From positions 496,001 through 560,000 of the forward strand of contig JAPTOF010000005.1 of NCBI GenBank assembly GCA_028554755.1: a DNA stretch of 64,000 nucleotides. The letters are read 5' to 3'. The notes beneath the pieces are model-generated. The model was not told the origin of the DNA. It did not search any database and saw only the letters and a program-made list of their open reading frames with translations. The stretch comes from Cordia subcordata. Taxonomy: Eukaryota > Streptophyta > Magnoliopsida > Boraginales > Cordiaceae. Positions within the stretch are counted from its first letter, which is position 1. Each line of letters begins with the position of its first letter. The translations under genes were made by a program, and so were the position numbers. This document shows positions 32,650 through 43,603 of this stretch, one piece after another.

Positions 32650-34722
32650 GGGTGGAAGAGGAAGGATCCCTTGATGTGTGCTTTGAGCTAAGCTTGGTTC
32701 AGCAACGAATTCTCCTTCCTCGGGATATTTGGTGGAGTTTTGATCTCCTCACTATCATCTTCAAGGACTTGAAATTTATTTTGATGTTGGGGTTTTGAAA
32801 TGATCCATTTGCATTTCTGATTTGTTTTGGAGAGCTTGGCCTAATGGGATCAGCCATCTTGCTTGAAGAATTTGTGTTGCTTGCTTTCTCAAAGTTTGGT
32901 GCATTTCTATCATTTGTTGAAGGTTTTTTCGCAATGACTTGCCAATCCTCTTGCTTCTTTTGCTTAGGTTTTGAAATCAATGGTTGATCATGAGAGTGTT
33001 GATCAGCCGGTTTCATGGGACATTTATCCACCATATGGCCCACCATTTTACAATGTGAGCATTTTGAAGGCTTCCAAGCATATTCAACCTCAACTTGGGC
33101 TCGGGAACCATCTCTAAGCTTAGGGAAAACAGCATCCGGGAGACTTTCTTCCAAATTTACGTCAGTGCAAACTCTTGCAAATTCAAGATTTCTTTTTGAT
33201 TCAGTCAAGGCATCCATTTGAATAGGCTTACCAATGAAGGAAGCAACATAGTTTAATCCTCTCTTTGACCAAAGACTCATTGGAATATTCCATAACTTAA
33301 CCCATAATGGGACTTTGTTACAATTCAGATTAATGTACTCAAGATTTGGCTTCCATTTCCTTAGAAGCAAAGGCCTATGGTTCACATGCCATAGTTGTTG
33401 CAAAACCTTTTGACAATGTTCTTCTTTATCAAATTTGAAGACATACAGCCCTTTCCCTTTATGAAAGATGTCAACATTGCCAAACCTTCTCCAAGCAAAG
33501 TCAACCATGTTTTTGATAAGAAAGTAAGGTGGTGGGCGCCAATAAATTGGCCAACTAAACAATGGGTCCAAAGTTTGTCCCCTTCATCATATAAATCATC
33601 CGGGGGGTCGACCACATCCCTAACTCCATTGATGATTTTAACTTCCATTTCATCATCAAATTGAAGATTTGTGCTAATAAATTCAGCAAAGTCCTTTCCC
33701 CAATCAAGAGATGGTGTCTTAGAAGTAGGTTCAAACCTGATTTTTGGTGGCTTTTTCCAAGCATTTTGTTGTGCATTTTGTTGAACATTTTGATGTGAGG
33801 CTCTTTTATTTTCAAGTGCACTTTTCTCCTCCCAATCCTCATTTTTGAAATGCGCATATGTTGGCTGAGTGGTGCAAACACGAGCTGCTTCTTCATTTGG
33901 AGGAGGGGGCTGAGTTGGTGTGCTTGCTAAAGTGTCCTTATAGAATGACATGGCAGCCATGTCATCTCGGTTGTGGACCCCTTTTTCCTTTGCTGAAAGT
34001 GAGCTATTAAGTGGAGGGAAATTTCCCTCAAAAGAGCCGAAATCTTGTGAAAGACAAAATGCACCAACCTTTTGCTTTGGATCTTGGGAATGAGCTGTCA
34101 ACTTTTCGGGAGTTTGGGCTGCAAAGTGGCTGTCAAAATCAGAAAAAGCATGCTCCTCTTTTCTCCCAGGGTTAATATCCAAAGCATGTTTGTTCTGACC
34201 AGCGTGTAAAACCCCTTCTTCAACCTCTTCTTCCTTCAAGCCCGAAGCTTCTAAGTTGCTTGCATGAGTGTTTTCAGAACCCTTTTGAAACTTTGAGAGG
34301 ACCCTAGGGCTAGAGGATGCTTGAAACTTAGTTGGTGAACCGAGATGCTTTTGTGAATAATCCTTAACCTCAAGATTTTCTTTTGAAGAGGAAATGGAGC
34401 CCTTGCTAGGGGGAGATAATGATCGAGCTTTCCTTGAAAGAGATTTCACGAGCTCAAGCTTTTCTTTGTCTTTCTCCATTTGTAGAGCTTTGAAAGTTTT
34501 CCCCGACTCAAAAGCAACAAAGGCTTCACGGAGTTCCTTGCTTGAGGTTGATGAAGCTTCTTCATTCTCGTTCTCAAGAGGAGAAATAAAAGACGCTGAA
34601 TCAACCTCCTCAAGAATGACTTTTGTGTTTTTTCCTGAAGATGAACATTCCTTAGCTTGAATTTTTGTTGAGATACGTGCACTATGCCTTGATGGAGATG
34701 ATCCTTTCTTCTTCTTTGCCAT
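32650..34722 (-). pseudogene. L13 ORF1, one frameshift from complete
   Basis: It starts MAKKKKGSSPSRHSARISTK. Order: Glu/Ser-rich region, helix KLELVKSLSRKARSLSPPSK, low-complexity middle, QNVQQNAQQNAWKKPP, then SLDWGKDFAEFISTNLQFDD, INGVRDVVDPPDDLYDEGDKLW and HCLVGQFIGA. A frameshift near 33540 follows, then MVDFAWRRFGNVDIFHKGKG, LQQLWHVNHRPLLLRKW, IGKPIQMDALTESKRN, the knuckle CSHCKMVGHMVDKC and a Lys/Ser tail. In the shifted frame the last stop is at 32699. This is the clearest full ORF1 (~690 codons) for comparing with H1 and H2: here ORF2 starts right after it. Confidence 0.9.
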
Positions 34723-34874
34723 GGAAATTGCTTAGTAGAGAAGTAAGTAAGAAAGAGAAAGGATGAGAGAGGTGGTGTATGTGGTTGAAGGAAGGCCGAG
34801 TGCAAAGTGTGTAGAGAGAAGGGAGAGCATTTCGGTTCAAGAGAGAGAAGTCCTGCAAGTTTTTAATTTGTATT
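34723..34874 (-). other. L13 5' UTR
   Basis: 152 bp from the TSD to the ORF1 ATG. The minus strand has TTCTCTCTCTTGAACC followed by GAAATGCTCTCC, the shared 5'-end signature, then a C/T-rich leader. L1 5' UTRs carry the internal promoter; no clear TATA is seen here. Confidence 0.65.
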
Positions 34875-34888
34875 GAGCCAATCTTCTT

Positions 34889-35023
34889 AATACAATCATC
34901 GCTTGTAACTTTAGTTTCCAATATGTAGAAGAAATCTAATTTGTGTTTATTGACCAAAACCTTCACTTCCTTTTGTTTCCTAGGGGAATTGAATCCCCTT
35001 ATGTTCCAAGAGCAAAAAATCAT
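34889..35023 (-). pseudogene. L12 ORF2, first 45 codons
   Basis: MIFCSWNIRGFNSPRKQKEV, then NKHKLDFFYILETKVTSDDC, the endonuclease N-terminus with the Asn and Glu of the active site present. It ends at L13. The downstream part resumes at 28977 (FEDFGFLNYVNDFIKGRLW). Confidence 0.85.
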
Positions 35024-35305
35024 TGTTGAGGTGGAGAGGTGGAAGCATGAGGCTCCACTAATGAAAGACGATGGACTCCTTCCATGAAATGATCTTTTTG
35101 ATTCTGATTTGCTTCTTCAATATTAGCATCACTCCCAAGAACATTAAAGGAGTTCTTTGTTTCGCTAAGGGTGTTTCTTCTTGGACTAGATCTTCTAGGA
35201 GGGCTAGGAGATCTAGTCTTATTTTTGTTTGCTCTAACATCATCATTTCCTTTGGAAACCACCGAAGATGGAGAATGCCTTTCAAAGTTTGGAGCATTCT
35301 TATCG
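35020..35305 (-). pseudogene. L12 ORF1, C-terminal tail and ATGA overlap
   Basis: About 80 codons of the ORF1 tail are open: SKGNDDVRANKNKTRSPSPP, RRSSPRRNT, then an acidic stretch, ending HASTSPPQQ. The TGA stop (35020-35022) overlaps the ORF2 ATG at 35023-35021. The tail is Arg/Ser/Pro-rich, unlike other ORF1 ends here. The 5' truncation is at 35305 (MLQTLKGILH region). Confidence 0.8.
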
Positions 35306-37494
35306 AAATGCCTCCAAGGAACACATCACTTTTGCTGCAATTTACTTTGAGTCCCGAGTATTCATAGAACTTTTCCAATGTCTCCATGATGCATGTAATT
35401 GACTCCAAGTTGCCTTTGCAAAAAATGAAAAGATCATCTGCAAAGCAAATATGATTCAGCTTGAGTTTAACACATTTTGGGTGGTAGCCGAACTTTGGGT
35501 GGTGTTCCAATCCATCAAATAATGATGAGAGAACTGCATAAGACAAAAATATAAGGTGAGAGGGGGTCACTTTGTCTAATGCCACTTGCTCCTTTAAAGT
35601 ATCCTTCAAGGCTTCCATTGATTGAGATGGTGAAGCTAGGAGTTGTGATACAAGCCATATCCACTTTACAAATATGTCAGGAAAACCAAATGTATAAAGT
35701 GTGACTTTAATAAAATCCCAACTAAGTGAGTCAAAAGCCTTCATAATGTCAATTTTAAGGGCACACCCTTGGAGAGATATGAGTTCTAGAATATCCTCTA
35801 AAAATATGATGTGCAACAAGAATGTTTTCATTGATAAGTCTTCCTTCAATGAATGCGGATTGGTTCCATGATATAATGGAAGGCAAGCAAACTTTTATCC
35901 TATTTGCAAGAATTTTGGAAATGCACTTATAAATTGTGTTGCAACAAGAGATGGGCCTAAAGTCCTTTACCATGGTTGGATTTTGGACTTTAGGAACAAG
36001 GGCAATATATGTGGCATTTACCTCCTTGAGCATCTTCTCGGATTCAAAGAAGGAGCTGATGGCCTTGAGTACATCTTCTCCCACAGTGTTCTAGGCACTT
36101 TTGTGAAAGAGTGATGTGCATCTATTTGGCCCTGGGATTTTGTTGGGGTTGAGAGAAAAAAGAGTGTTCATAATCTCTTCCCGAGTGATAGGAGCAACCA
36201 AATCAGCCAAGTATTCCTCCTTAATGGTTTTGCAAAGAATGCTTTTGATGTTCTCCCCATTAGCTTGAGTGCTTTTTGGAGTTCCAATCAGCTTCATAAA
36301 AAAGGAGATGAACTCATCCTTTATGCCATCATAAGAAGTAATAATGTTCCCATCAATATCTTTTATGGCATTGATAGTTTTTTTCGTTCTTCTCCCTTTG
36401 ACAACATTGTGAAAGAAATTTGAGTTTGTGTCCCCATACTTGATCCATTGAAGCCTAGATTTTTGGTGAAGCATATGCCTTTGAATGCTGTCAAGTTCGT
36501 CAATTTTTGCAAGAATATCTTTTTCCTTGTTGAGTATTTCCTCATTGATAATCCCATTGAGTATGTCAACTTGCACTTCTTTCAGATCATCCTTAAATTG
36601 ACCAATTTGGTGCTTAATGCATGAGAAGTGCTCCTTGTCAAAATCCTTTAATGCTTTTTTGAGGATCTTTTGCTTTTGGTAGAGCATAAACATTGGAGTG
36701 CCAAAAACCCATGCACTCCAATGTTTATTTACAAAGTGTGGAAATTGAGCATTTGTGGTCCAAGCATTATAGAACTTGAATGGCTTTGGTAAAGATTGCT
36801 TGATTGGCATCACACTTAAAATGAGGGGGCAATGGTCAGATATGCTTGGATTATCCACCAAGAGGAAGGAATTCTCCATATGCTTCTCCCAAAATAAGTT
36901 AATGAGAGCCCTGTCAATTTTACTTGCAATGAAGTTTCCTTGAGAGCTTCTATTAGACCAAGTAAATCATGGACCAAAAGTTTTGATTTCATATAAATCC
37001 GCTTGGCAAACACAATGTTTAAAGTCTCTTGCACTAGGGGGAACACTCCAAGAAGAAGATCTTTCTCTGCAATGAAGAATTTCATTAAAATCACCCATAA
37101 TGCAAATCGACCCATTCAAACACCATTCACTCCACAATCTGATTTTCCTCCAAAGAATTTTCCTACATGTTGAGGAGTTCTTGCCATAAACAAACCCAAT
37201 GAAACAAGGTTGACATTCTGGTAGAGTAATATGACAAAGTATACCTTGCTCCATGCTATCTATGATGCTGATTTTGATGTGATTTCGCCAAAAAAGCCAT
37301 AATCTTCCTTCCATCTTCTCATCCATGTGATTATCAAAACCCAATGTGCTAAAAACATTGGTAATGGAATTCTCCTTATTCACTTCAGTTTCTAAAAGAC
37401 AAAAACAATCAAGATTGTATTTGTTGATCAAAGCTTTCACTTCTTTTTGCTTGTTTGAGGAATTTAATCCCTTAATGTTCCAGGTGCAAATCAT
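35306..37494 (-). pseudogene. L11 ORF2, endonuclease, linker and RT
   Basis: It starts MICTWNIKGLNSSNKQKEV at 37494. Motifs: LETEVNKENS, GRLWLFWRNHIK, ICIMGDFNEILHCRERSS, ISDHCPLIL and PKPFKFYNAWTTN, with frameshifts near 36960 and 36880. The linker and NPNKIPGPNRCTS follow (PGPDG degraded), then RT: EVNATYIALVPKVQNP, RPISCCNTIYKCISKI, DIMKAFDSLSW, CFADDLFIFCKG (intact), LKVNCSKSDVFLGGIS. Frameshifts lie near 36090, 35760 and 35650. It continues at 25444 beyond L12. Confidence 0.86.
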
Positions 37495-38789
37495 TCCATT
37501 AGTAAGGATGTGGACCCTCGGCCCAAACATCATTACCATGCAAATGTTGGTTCTTCTCATGTACTCCATCAACCAATTGTGGATCAAGTTCTCCCTCTCC
37601 CAATCTTTAATAACTTTAAGTGTTTTGTAGGAGTTTCCAACTTTTGTTTCCATTTTGTTTGTTGCCTTTGGAGAGTTCAATGCCTTTTTGTCTTTGGTAT
37701 TTGTTGCTGTAGACATGTTCATCTCATTTAGCTTTTCAAAATTTGGATCATCCCTTTCTTGAGAACTCTTTTTTCTTACCTACAACTTTCCAAGTGTCAA
37801 TGTTCTATGATGAGTTGGCCTTATTTGCTTCTTGGATCTTTGGAGCACTAACCTTCGGCCTTGAAGGGCAATGATCCACTAAGTGCCCCACCATTTTGCA
37901 ATGGGTACATATATTTGGCTTCCAAGCATATTCAACACTAACCCGAGTTCTTGATCCATCTTTGGGTAGATTTCATTTGGTAATTTCTCTTCAAGATTAA
38001 CTTCAATGCATTCTCTTGCAAATTCATGATTCCTCCTTGATTCCGTGAGAGCATCTATTTGTATTGGTTTTCCAATAAATGAAGCAAGGTAGTTGAACCC
38101 TCTTTTTGACCACAAGCTAAGAGGGACATCTTTCATTTTAAACCAAATCGGAACTTTGTTGCAAGAGAAGTTAACGAATTCAAGTAGTGGCTGCCATTTT
38201 CTCAAAAGCAATGGTCTATTGCTAACATGCCAAAGTTGTTGAAGCACTTTTTGACAATATTCTTCTTTCTCAAATTTGAACATGAATAGGCCCTTTCCTT
38301 TTGGATATAAATCAACTTTTCCAAATTTCCACTGAAGATTATAGATCATGTTTTTGATGAGATAAAGAGGAGGTGGAGCACCAAGAAATTCCTATTAGGC
38401 AATGTGACCAGAAACTTTTCCCTTTATCATACAAATCTTGTGGTGGATCAACAGCCTCTTTATTTCCTTCATTAGATAAGACTTGGAATTCATCTTTCAA
38501 ATAAAGATTTGTTTCAAAAATTCACCAAAATCTTGCTTCCAATCCATAGTGGGGGTTTTTGAAGAAGGTTCATACCTTAAGAGAGGCCTTTTGCTCCATG
38601 CGTTTTGCTTGCTGCCTTCTTGTTTCTTGTGGCCGAGTGGCATATCTTGAGTGGAGTTTGTTGAGGTGTAATTGAGTTGTGATGTGGACGCCATGTCACC
38701 TTTTAGCTTGTTTGGCATTTGTATTTCTTTATCATGCTTATGAGTGGCCGGAAAAGGAGGGAAATTAGCATGCATTTGAAAATTTGTTT
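37495..38789 (-). pseudogene. L11 ORF1, DUF4283, zinc knuckle and C-terminus
   Basis: From 38789: NFPPFPATHKHDKEIQ, SKRPLLRYEPSSKTPTMDWK (the 'RYEP..DW' signature before DUF4283), frameshifts near 38500 and 38390, MIYNLQWKFGKVDLYPKGKG, LQQLWHVSNRPLLLRKWQ, VPIWFKMKDVPLSLWSKRGF, IGKPIQIDALTESRRN, then the knuckle region frameshifted near 37960 (VPIAKWWGT in place of CTHCKMVGH) and a degraded tail. The N-terminal part is at 42835-43396. Confidence 0.83.
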
Positions 38790-40124
38790 TTTTTTTTTTT
38801 TTGCGTGAAAAGTCAAATGCACTATATTAATTACAAAAAATGTACATGAGAGTCAAAAGAAGGGGAAGCTCATTCTAAAATAGCCTCAATTCCCCAATTC
38901 TTACAAATGATTTTGTTGATACAAGAAGAAGTGAAATGCTTTCCAATTGAACACTTAATTCGAACATGGTTGAAGATGGATGAAAAGATTTGCTCTTCCG
39001 TTTTTGCTCCTTTGCTGAATTGCCTATTGTTCCTTTCCAGCCAAATGAAATAAATTGTTGCTCCAAAGATATGCTTGATGAGTGTAGCTTTGAGATTGCC
39101 TTCAAGAACGTACGGAGTAATGAAGGTGATGATTTCATTCCATGATGTTGGTGGATCTTTTATGCATGTTAACTCAAGTCCTCTTTGCCATATTCTTCTT
39201 GTAAAGCTACAATGGAAGAAGAGATGGTCCCTTGTTTCACAAGCAAAGTTGCAAAAGATGCAATTTGAGTTGATTTCAATGCCCCAAGTAAGCATTCTGA
39301 ATTTTGTTGTGAGCCTATCATGCATTGCAATCCAAGTGATAAAAGCATGCTTTGGTGTGTGGTTTTTAAACCAAATAACGTTGTGCCATTCAATCTTTCT
39401 TTTTCGCTTACGCAAGTGCTCCCAAGTGTGCTTAAAAGAGAATTTCCCATCATTTGAGAGACTCCAAGAGTAAGAATCCAACTTATTCTCAACAATGGCA
39501 GCGTTTGGGATGGGGATATGCATAAGCTGAATTGGCCAATTCCAAGAGCCATTTGAGAAGATTTCGTACCTTTTCATGAAGTGGTGGATGGTTGAAAGTG
39601 CCATTCCAATGCTCAAGGAGAGTACCATTGTTATGCCATTTATCAAGCCAAAAGTGTGTGTCTCTTCCATCTCCAAGAATATGTGTAATATGACTCCTAG
39701 TTGAAGTTCGGCAATTGAGAAGCTTCTTTAAGATCCAGCTTGAGTCAATTGGGCAAGAAATTGTCCAAATTGATTCATTCTTAATGTAGTTTGAATGTAC
39801 CCATTTGCTCCAAAGAGAATCACGAAATGCATACATTCTCCAAAAAACTTTTATGAAAAAAGTATTATTGATGTCTTCCAAAGACCTAATTCCCAATCCT
39901 CCTTCATCCAAAGGAACACAAACATTGCTCCATGCAATTTTTGCACCCGTATCTCTCCAAAGAAATGCACAAAACTTTGACTCAATTTCCTTAATAATGC
40001 CTTTCGGAAGAAGAAGTGAACTTGCCCAAAATGCACAAATTTGAGTGAGTGTTGACTTAATGAGCATAACTCTTCCAGCATATGAGAGACTTTTAGTAGT
40101 CCAATGCTCAATTCTTCTATTGAT
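38790..40124 (-). mobile_element. L14: 5'-truncated L1 (1.33 kb)
   Basis: Minus-strand insert: poly(T), tail complement GCGTGAAAAGTC, 3' UTR, ORF2 C-terminus, truncated at RRIEHWTTKSLSYAGR (40124). It belongs to the same subfamily as L11, its own host, and shares most bases with 23978-25330. Confidence 0.92.
38870..40124 (-). pseudogene. L14 ORF2 C-terminal fragment
   Basis: From 40124: RRIEHWTTKSLSYAGRVMLI, FCAFLWRDTGAKIAWSNVCV, LDEGGLGIRSLEDINNTFFIKVFW and HITHILGDGRDTHFWLDKWH, with a frameshift near 39555. Then SYSWSLSNDGKFSFKHTWEHL, HTPKHAFITWIAMHDRL, SNCIFCNFACETRDHLFFHCSFTRRIW, ending NWGIEAILE at 38870. The RT catalytic part is absent. Except for one shift the frame is open. Confidence 0.88.
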
Positions 40125-40198
40125 TTTGAAAATTTGTTTTTTTGCGGGGTAAGTAAGATTTTTTATTACACGCAAATTTGTAGAAGTACATCTCAAAA

Positions 40199-40249
40199 CC
40201 CCTCTAACCATTTGATGCAACAATCCAATCCAAGACTAGGTTTGAGGGG
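40199..40249 (-). repeat. H2 3'-UTR hairpin
   Basis: CCCCTCTAACC at 40199-40209 pairs with GGTTTGAGGGG at 40239-40249 (10 of 11 pairs, 29-nt loop). Against H1, one G-C pair has become A-T, keeping the stem. One other position is a mismatch. Confidence 0.78.
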
Positions 40250-40337
40250 TATGAATCAAAAGGAAAACAAAAACAACCAAAGCAAGTGAAAAACATCAAG
40301 TGCATCAAAAAGACAACAAAAGCAAGGAAAATCAAAA

Positions 40338-42724
40338 TCAAGTGCAAGGTGAGACATGAGATCTATCAAATCCATTTACGATATTGTCAAGCTTAACCAG
40401 TTCCAACATGTTAACACCATCAACTTGTGTCTCCACATGGTCAACGCTGGTTATGTTCTTTTCCATCTCATCTCGATCTTTCTTTGAGGCCAAATCATCA
40501 TTTTCTTCATCTCTAAGAGTGGCAAATCTATTGTAATCCAATGTTTTTTTGGTGATTTGGGCCGAGAGGCCATTGCTTTCATTTAGTGCATTCTCCTTCA
40601 TGGCTTTGAGATTTACACTAGCAAAAGGAGTAGGATTCGCATTTGACACCTTCCTCCAAATTTTCTTTGGCTTTGCATTCCTCCAATCATCCACTTTTCT
40701 TTCTGTCCTAGTAGCTTGTTGAGGCACATTATCCTTAGAGGTGGAAGGACAAGTAGAAAGATTATGACCCACAATTTTGCATGTAGAGCAAACCAAGGGC
40801 TTCCAAGCATATTCAACATCGATCTTTGCCCATTCACCATTTCTAAGTTTCACAAAAGCATGATCCGGTAGATTTTTTGAGAGATCCATCTCAATACATA
40901 CTCTAGCAAAGCCAACAAAAGTACGAGACTCCGTTAATTTGTCCATATAAAGTGGATTACCAAGAGTGCTTGCTATGTAGCTCAAACCTCGTTGAGTGAT
41001 TAAAGAACATGGTACATTATGAAGCTTGACCCAAAGTGGAACTCTATCCCAACTAAAACGCATAATTTGTGCATTAGGATCCCACTGCCTAAGGAGCAAC
41101 AGTCTATGATTTATGTGCCACATTTGCTCCAAAACTTTGTCACAAAATTCTTGATTTTCAAGCTTGAAGACAAAAAAGCCATTCTCAGCGGATTTGATTT
41201 CAACCATCCCAAATTTCTTCCAATGATAGTCAACCATCCTTCTAATAAGGAAAAAGGGGGGAGGGTTACCCAAAAATTGACCAATGAGGCAATTTTGCCA
41301 ATGACTATCTCCCTCTAAAATGACCTCTTCGGGTGGAGTGGCACCAATAAAATCATTCTCAATAAAAGGCTCAATGAAATCAAGTTTAGAAGTTTGAGAA
41401 AGTTTACCCACATAAGTGCCATGCCAATCCTTATTGCCATTCCAAACTTGATGTGGAGCATTTGGCTGATTTTCTTGCTCAAGGGTTTTCTTTTGATTTG
41501 CATCACCATGGCTCATTCCCCATGCATTAGAGCTATCTTGTTCCAAATATATTTGCTGACCTTGATAAAAATTTGCTGGTGTTTTGTGTCCATAATTCGT
41601 TGAAGATAACAAGGGGAAATCCTCAACATTTCCTTGGTTAGAATCCAAGCTAATTGGAGGAGTTGGCGAGAGGTGCAAATGGAGTATCTCTGGAAGCAAA
41701 CGTTATTTCCAGCAATGAAGGGGGAATTTTGCTGATTTGGAGAGTGAGTTGGATGGGAATCCATGTTGGCAAGTGGGGTAGGGGAATGGTCCACGTTGGC
41801 AGCCCTTTTTTGCACAATATTTGAATAACTTTGAGCTAATGGACTAGAGTTTTCTGCCTGAGAAAGAGACTTCACATGAACATGGCTATTATCTAGAGGG
41901 CAATGCTGTGTTGTCGAGTTTTCAATGCAAGGAGAGAGAGAGGGATGGCTGGCATGCATTTGTTCAAGAGAAGAGCTATTTTGACCAGCAATAAAATCAG
42001 CTTTTTCAGCATTTGGTGTGGATCCCCTAGGCAAAACAATTTGTCCATTGGTTAAAAGATTGTCTTGTACCTCTTGTACTTTTCCTTCTCCAACCACGGC
42101 AGAGAGAGAAATAGCATCTTTAGCATGATAATTTCTGGAATTTCCATCCAAAACAGGAGGATGAATCTGATTTGAAGCCAAAATATTTTTCTCCATGCTA
42201 TGAGGATGAGAGCAAGTACCATATTGCATGGGAGAAACTTTACCGATATGAGCTGGAGTGACTTTTGCCAAGGAAGAAACATCAAGTTCTTGGCTATTTT
42301 TGCTTGAGAAAGAAGGAGAGCTTTCGGGTTTACCTATGCCATGCGAACCTTGAGCATTAACCCACTTTGAGATCGAGTCTTCATGGCTGGAAGCAGCAAG
42401 ATCTTCATGAAGATGGCTAGGTACCATGGGAGAATCATAAGAAATCACCCTCGAAAAAGAAGCTCCATTTTTTGTCAAGCTTAGCACGAGCTGCCTCTTT
42501 CCCTCATCAAGATTTTTACCAAGCATTTTTATGCAAGAAGAGGGGGAAGAACCAGCCGAGCTTGACATAGCATTATTGATGGAATCACAAGTCTTTTTGA
42601 GCTCCATGTACGAATCTTTTGTGTATTCCTCATCATCATCTTCAAAGTAGCCATGGTTGTATTTTGATGCAAGTCTTGTACTCTTCCTAGTTTTTGAAGC
42701 ATTAGATCTTTTCTTTTTGCCCAT
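40338..42724 (-). pseudogene. H2 ORF1 (~795 codons, one frameshift)
   Basis: It starts MGKKKRSNASKTRKSTRLAS. Order: acidic helix region (DDDEEYTKDSYMELKKTCD), KMLGKNLDEGKRQLVLSLTKNG, and a long Ser/His/Asn-rich low-complexity region to about residue 340. A frameshift follows between 41513 and 41699. Then GATPPEEVILEGDSHWQNC, the DUF4283-like domain (PPPFFLIRRMVDYHWKKFG, QMWHINHRLLLLRQWDPNAQ), TESRTFVGFARVCIEMDLSK, the CX2CX4HX4C knuckle CSTCKIVGHNLSTC, and an acidic extension with TLDYNRFATL and DHVETQVDGVNMLELVKLDN. Stop at 40338. No ORF2 start follows. Confidence 0.88.
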
Positions 42725-42820
42725 GAAAGATGTGGAAGAGGAAGAAAGTGATGGTGATAATGGTGGTCAATGGTAGAAGGTTGGTGGTCAAAGTAGAGAG
42801 TGGTGAGAGCATTAAGTTTC
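42725..42820 (-). other. H2 5' UTR
   Basis: 96 bp. The minus strand opens GAAACTTAATGCTCTCACC and has C/T-rich CCACTCTCTAC further on, the same AATGCTCTC signature as H1, L11 and L13. It is slightly shorter than the others, so a few 5' bases may be missing. Confidence 0.6.
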
Positions 42821-42834
42821 TGAAAAATTTGTTT

Positions 42835-43396
42835 CTTGAGCATTCTTGGAAAATGGTTGATGATTTGTCAGCTCTTGTGTGGCAGGTTGTGGCAACTTAT
42901 CAGCAAAAGTACAAGAGTCTTCATTGTCCATCATGCAACTTCCAAGAGGTAAAGAAGTAGGCAAAACCTCTTGGGTATAAACTTCATTACCCGTAGGACA
43001 AAAGCTTTGCTTATTATACAATAATCCCTTTGGATCTTCTTCTCTTTCAATCATGGCCGAAGATAGCTTCAAGTCTTTTGCTTCTTCCATGGATGTGATT
43101 GTATTTGCGTCAAGAATAAGGCTTTGAATAAGAGATGTCTTTGATTTGTTTTGCTTTTCTTCATAGTCGTCAAAAGTCTTCCCGAAATTGAAGGCATCAT
43201 ACACTTCCTTGAACTCCAAAGAGGTTGAAGAAGCACCTGCACTCAAAGTGGGTGAAGAGGCTGGTTCAACCTCCCCATGCTCCAAATTCTTCGTTTTTGA
43301 ATTCAGCTTTGAAGGAGGAGGCTTCGGGTTCTTTCGAGCATTTAACCTTGCGCTAGATCTTGGAAGAGAAGTCCTCTTCTTCTTGTTGTTAGCCAT
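42835..43396 (-). pseudogene. L11 ORF1, N-terminal part
   Basis: Open from MANNKKKRTSLPRSSARLNA: basic head, KNLEHGEVEPASSPTLSAGA, STSLEFKEVYDAFNFGKTFD, KNKSKTSLIQSLILDANT, and a Ser/Glu-rich run to the target site of L14/H2 (AQETNF). The FKEVYDA motif is shared with L9, L17 and L21 ORF1 proteins. The downstream residues QMHANFPPFPA are at 38789. Confidence 0.85.
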
Positions 43397-43603
43397 AAAA
43401 ATGAAAGGAAAAAGAAAGCAAAAACCAACAAGCTGATTTAAAGTGCTTAATTAGACGGTAAAGAAGTAGGAGAAAAGAGGTGGAGTAAGGTGGTGGTGGT
43501 GGATGTGCAAGGGTAGCAAGTGATATAGGTTTAGTGATAAATGAGAGCATTTCGGCTTCTAGAGAGAGAGCTTTATTTGGCCAAGATTGGCCATATTAGT
43601 AGT
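43397..43603 (-). other. L11 5' UTR
   Basis: 207 bp. The outermost bases (GGCCAATCTTGGCC region, itself a small palindrome) are followed by CTCTCTCTAGAAGCCG and AAATGCTCTC, then a CA/CT-rich leader with CCACCACCACC. No other coding sequence is seen. Confidence 0.6.

Larger units (their letters stand above)
28992..34874 (-). mobile_element. L13: full-length, uninterrupted L1 (5.88 kb), innermost layer
   Basis: It has a complete 5' UTR, ORF1, ORF2, 3' UTR and tail (CACTTTCTTCGCG plus A) between 14-bp TSDs. No other element is inside it. It serves with L17 as the size standard for a full L1 of this family (5.82-5.88 kb). Confidence 0.95.
28978..34888. repeat. TSD pair marking L13 in L12
   Basis: GAGCCAATCTTCTT at 28978-28991 and 34875-34888, identical. 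Confidence 0.93.
25445..35305 (-). mobile_element. L12: 5'-truncated L1 with most of its ORF2 in one frame, host of L13
   Basis: Pieces 25445-28977 and 34889-35305 form one minus-strand L1 from the ORF1 C-terminus to the tail (TTACTTACTCAGC plus A). It lies in the RT of L11 between GGIS (35306) and HERKL (25444). The L11 reading continues across with at most 2-3 bases shared or lost, so there is no ordinary TSD. Confidence 0.87.
40140..42820 (-). mobile_element. H2: ORF1-only (half-L1-like) retrotransposon, uninterrupted
   Basis: A complete minus-strand element of 2.68 kb: 5' UTR (42725-42820), ORF1, 198-bp 3' UTR with hairpin, tail ACTTACCCCGC plus A, bounded by the TSD copies at 40125-40139 and 42821-42834. 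There is no ORF2. It is homologous to H1 from the first ORF1 codon to the tail but differs at many positions, so the two are separate, diverged members of one family. Confidence 0.9.
38775..42834. repeat. Three copies of one target site (L14 and H2)
   Basis: TTTGAAAATTTGTTT is at 38775-38789 and 40125-40139. A one-base-longer form, TGAAAAATTTGTTT, is at 42821-42834. The first pair brackets L14 and the second pair brackets H2. Two retrotransposons entered the same site of L11 ORF1, the later one landing in the TSD of the earlier. Confidence 0.9.
23978..43603 (-). mobile_element. L11: full-length L1 containing L12, L13, L14 and H2
   Basis: Pieces 23978-25444, 35306-38789 and 42835-43603 make one minus-strand L1 of about 5.7 kb with 5' UTR, ORF1, ORF2 and tail (ACTTTTCACGC plus A). 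The 5' end reads CTCTCTCTAGAAGCCGAAATGCTCTC on the minus strand over several bases, the second of the two 5'-end types seen here. L12 interrupts ORF2; L14 and H2 interrupt ORF1. Confidence 0.9.
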
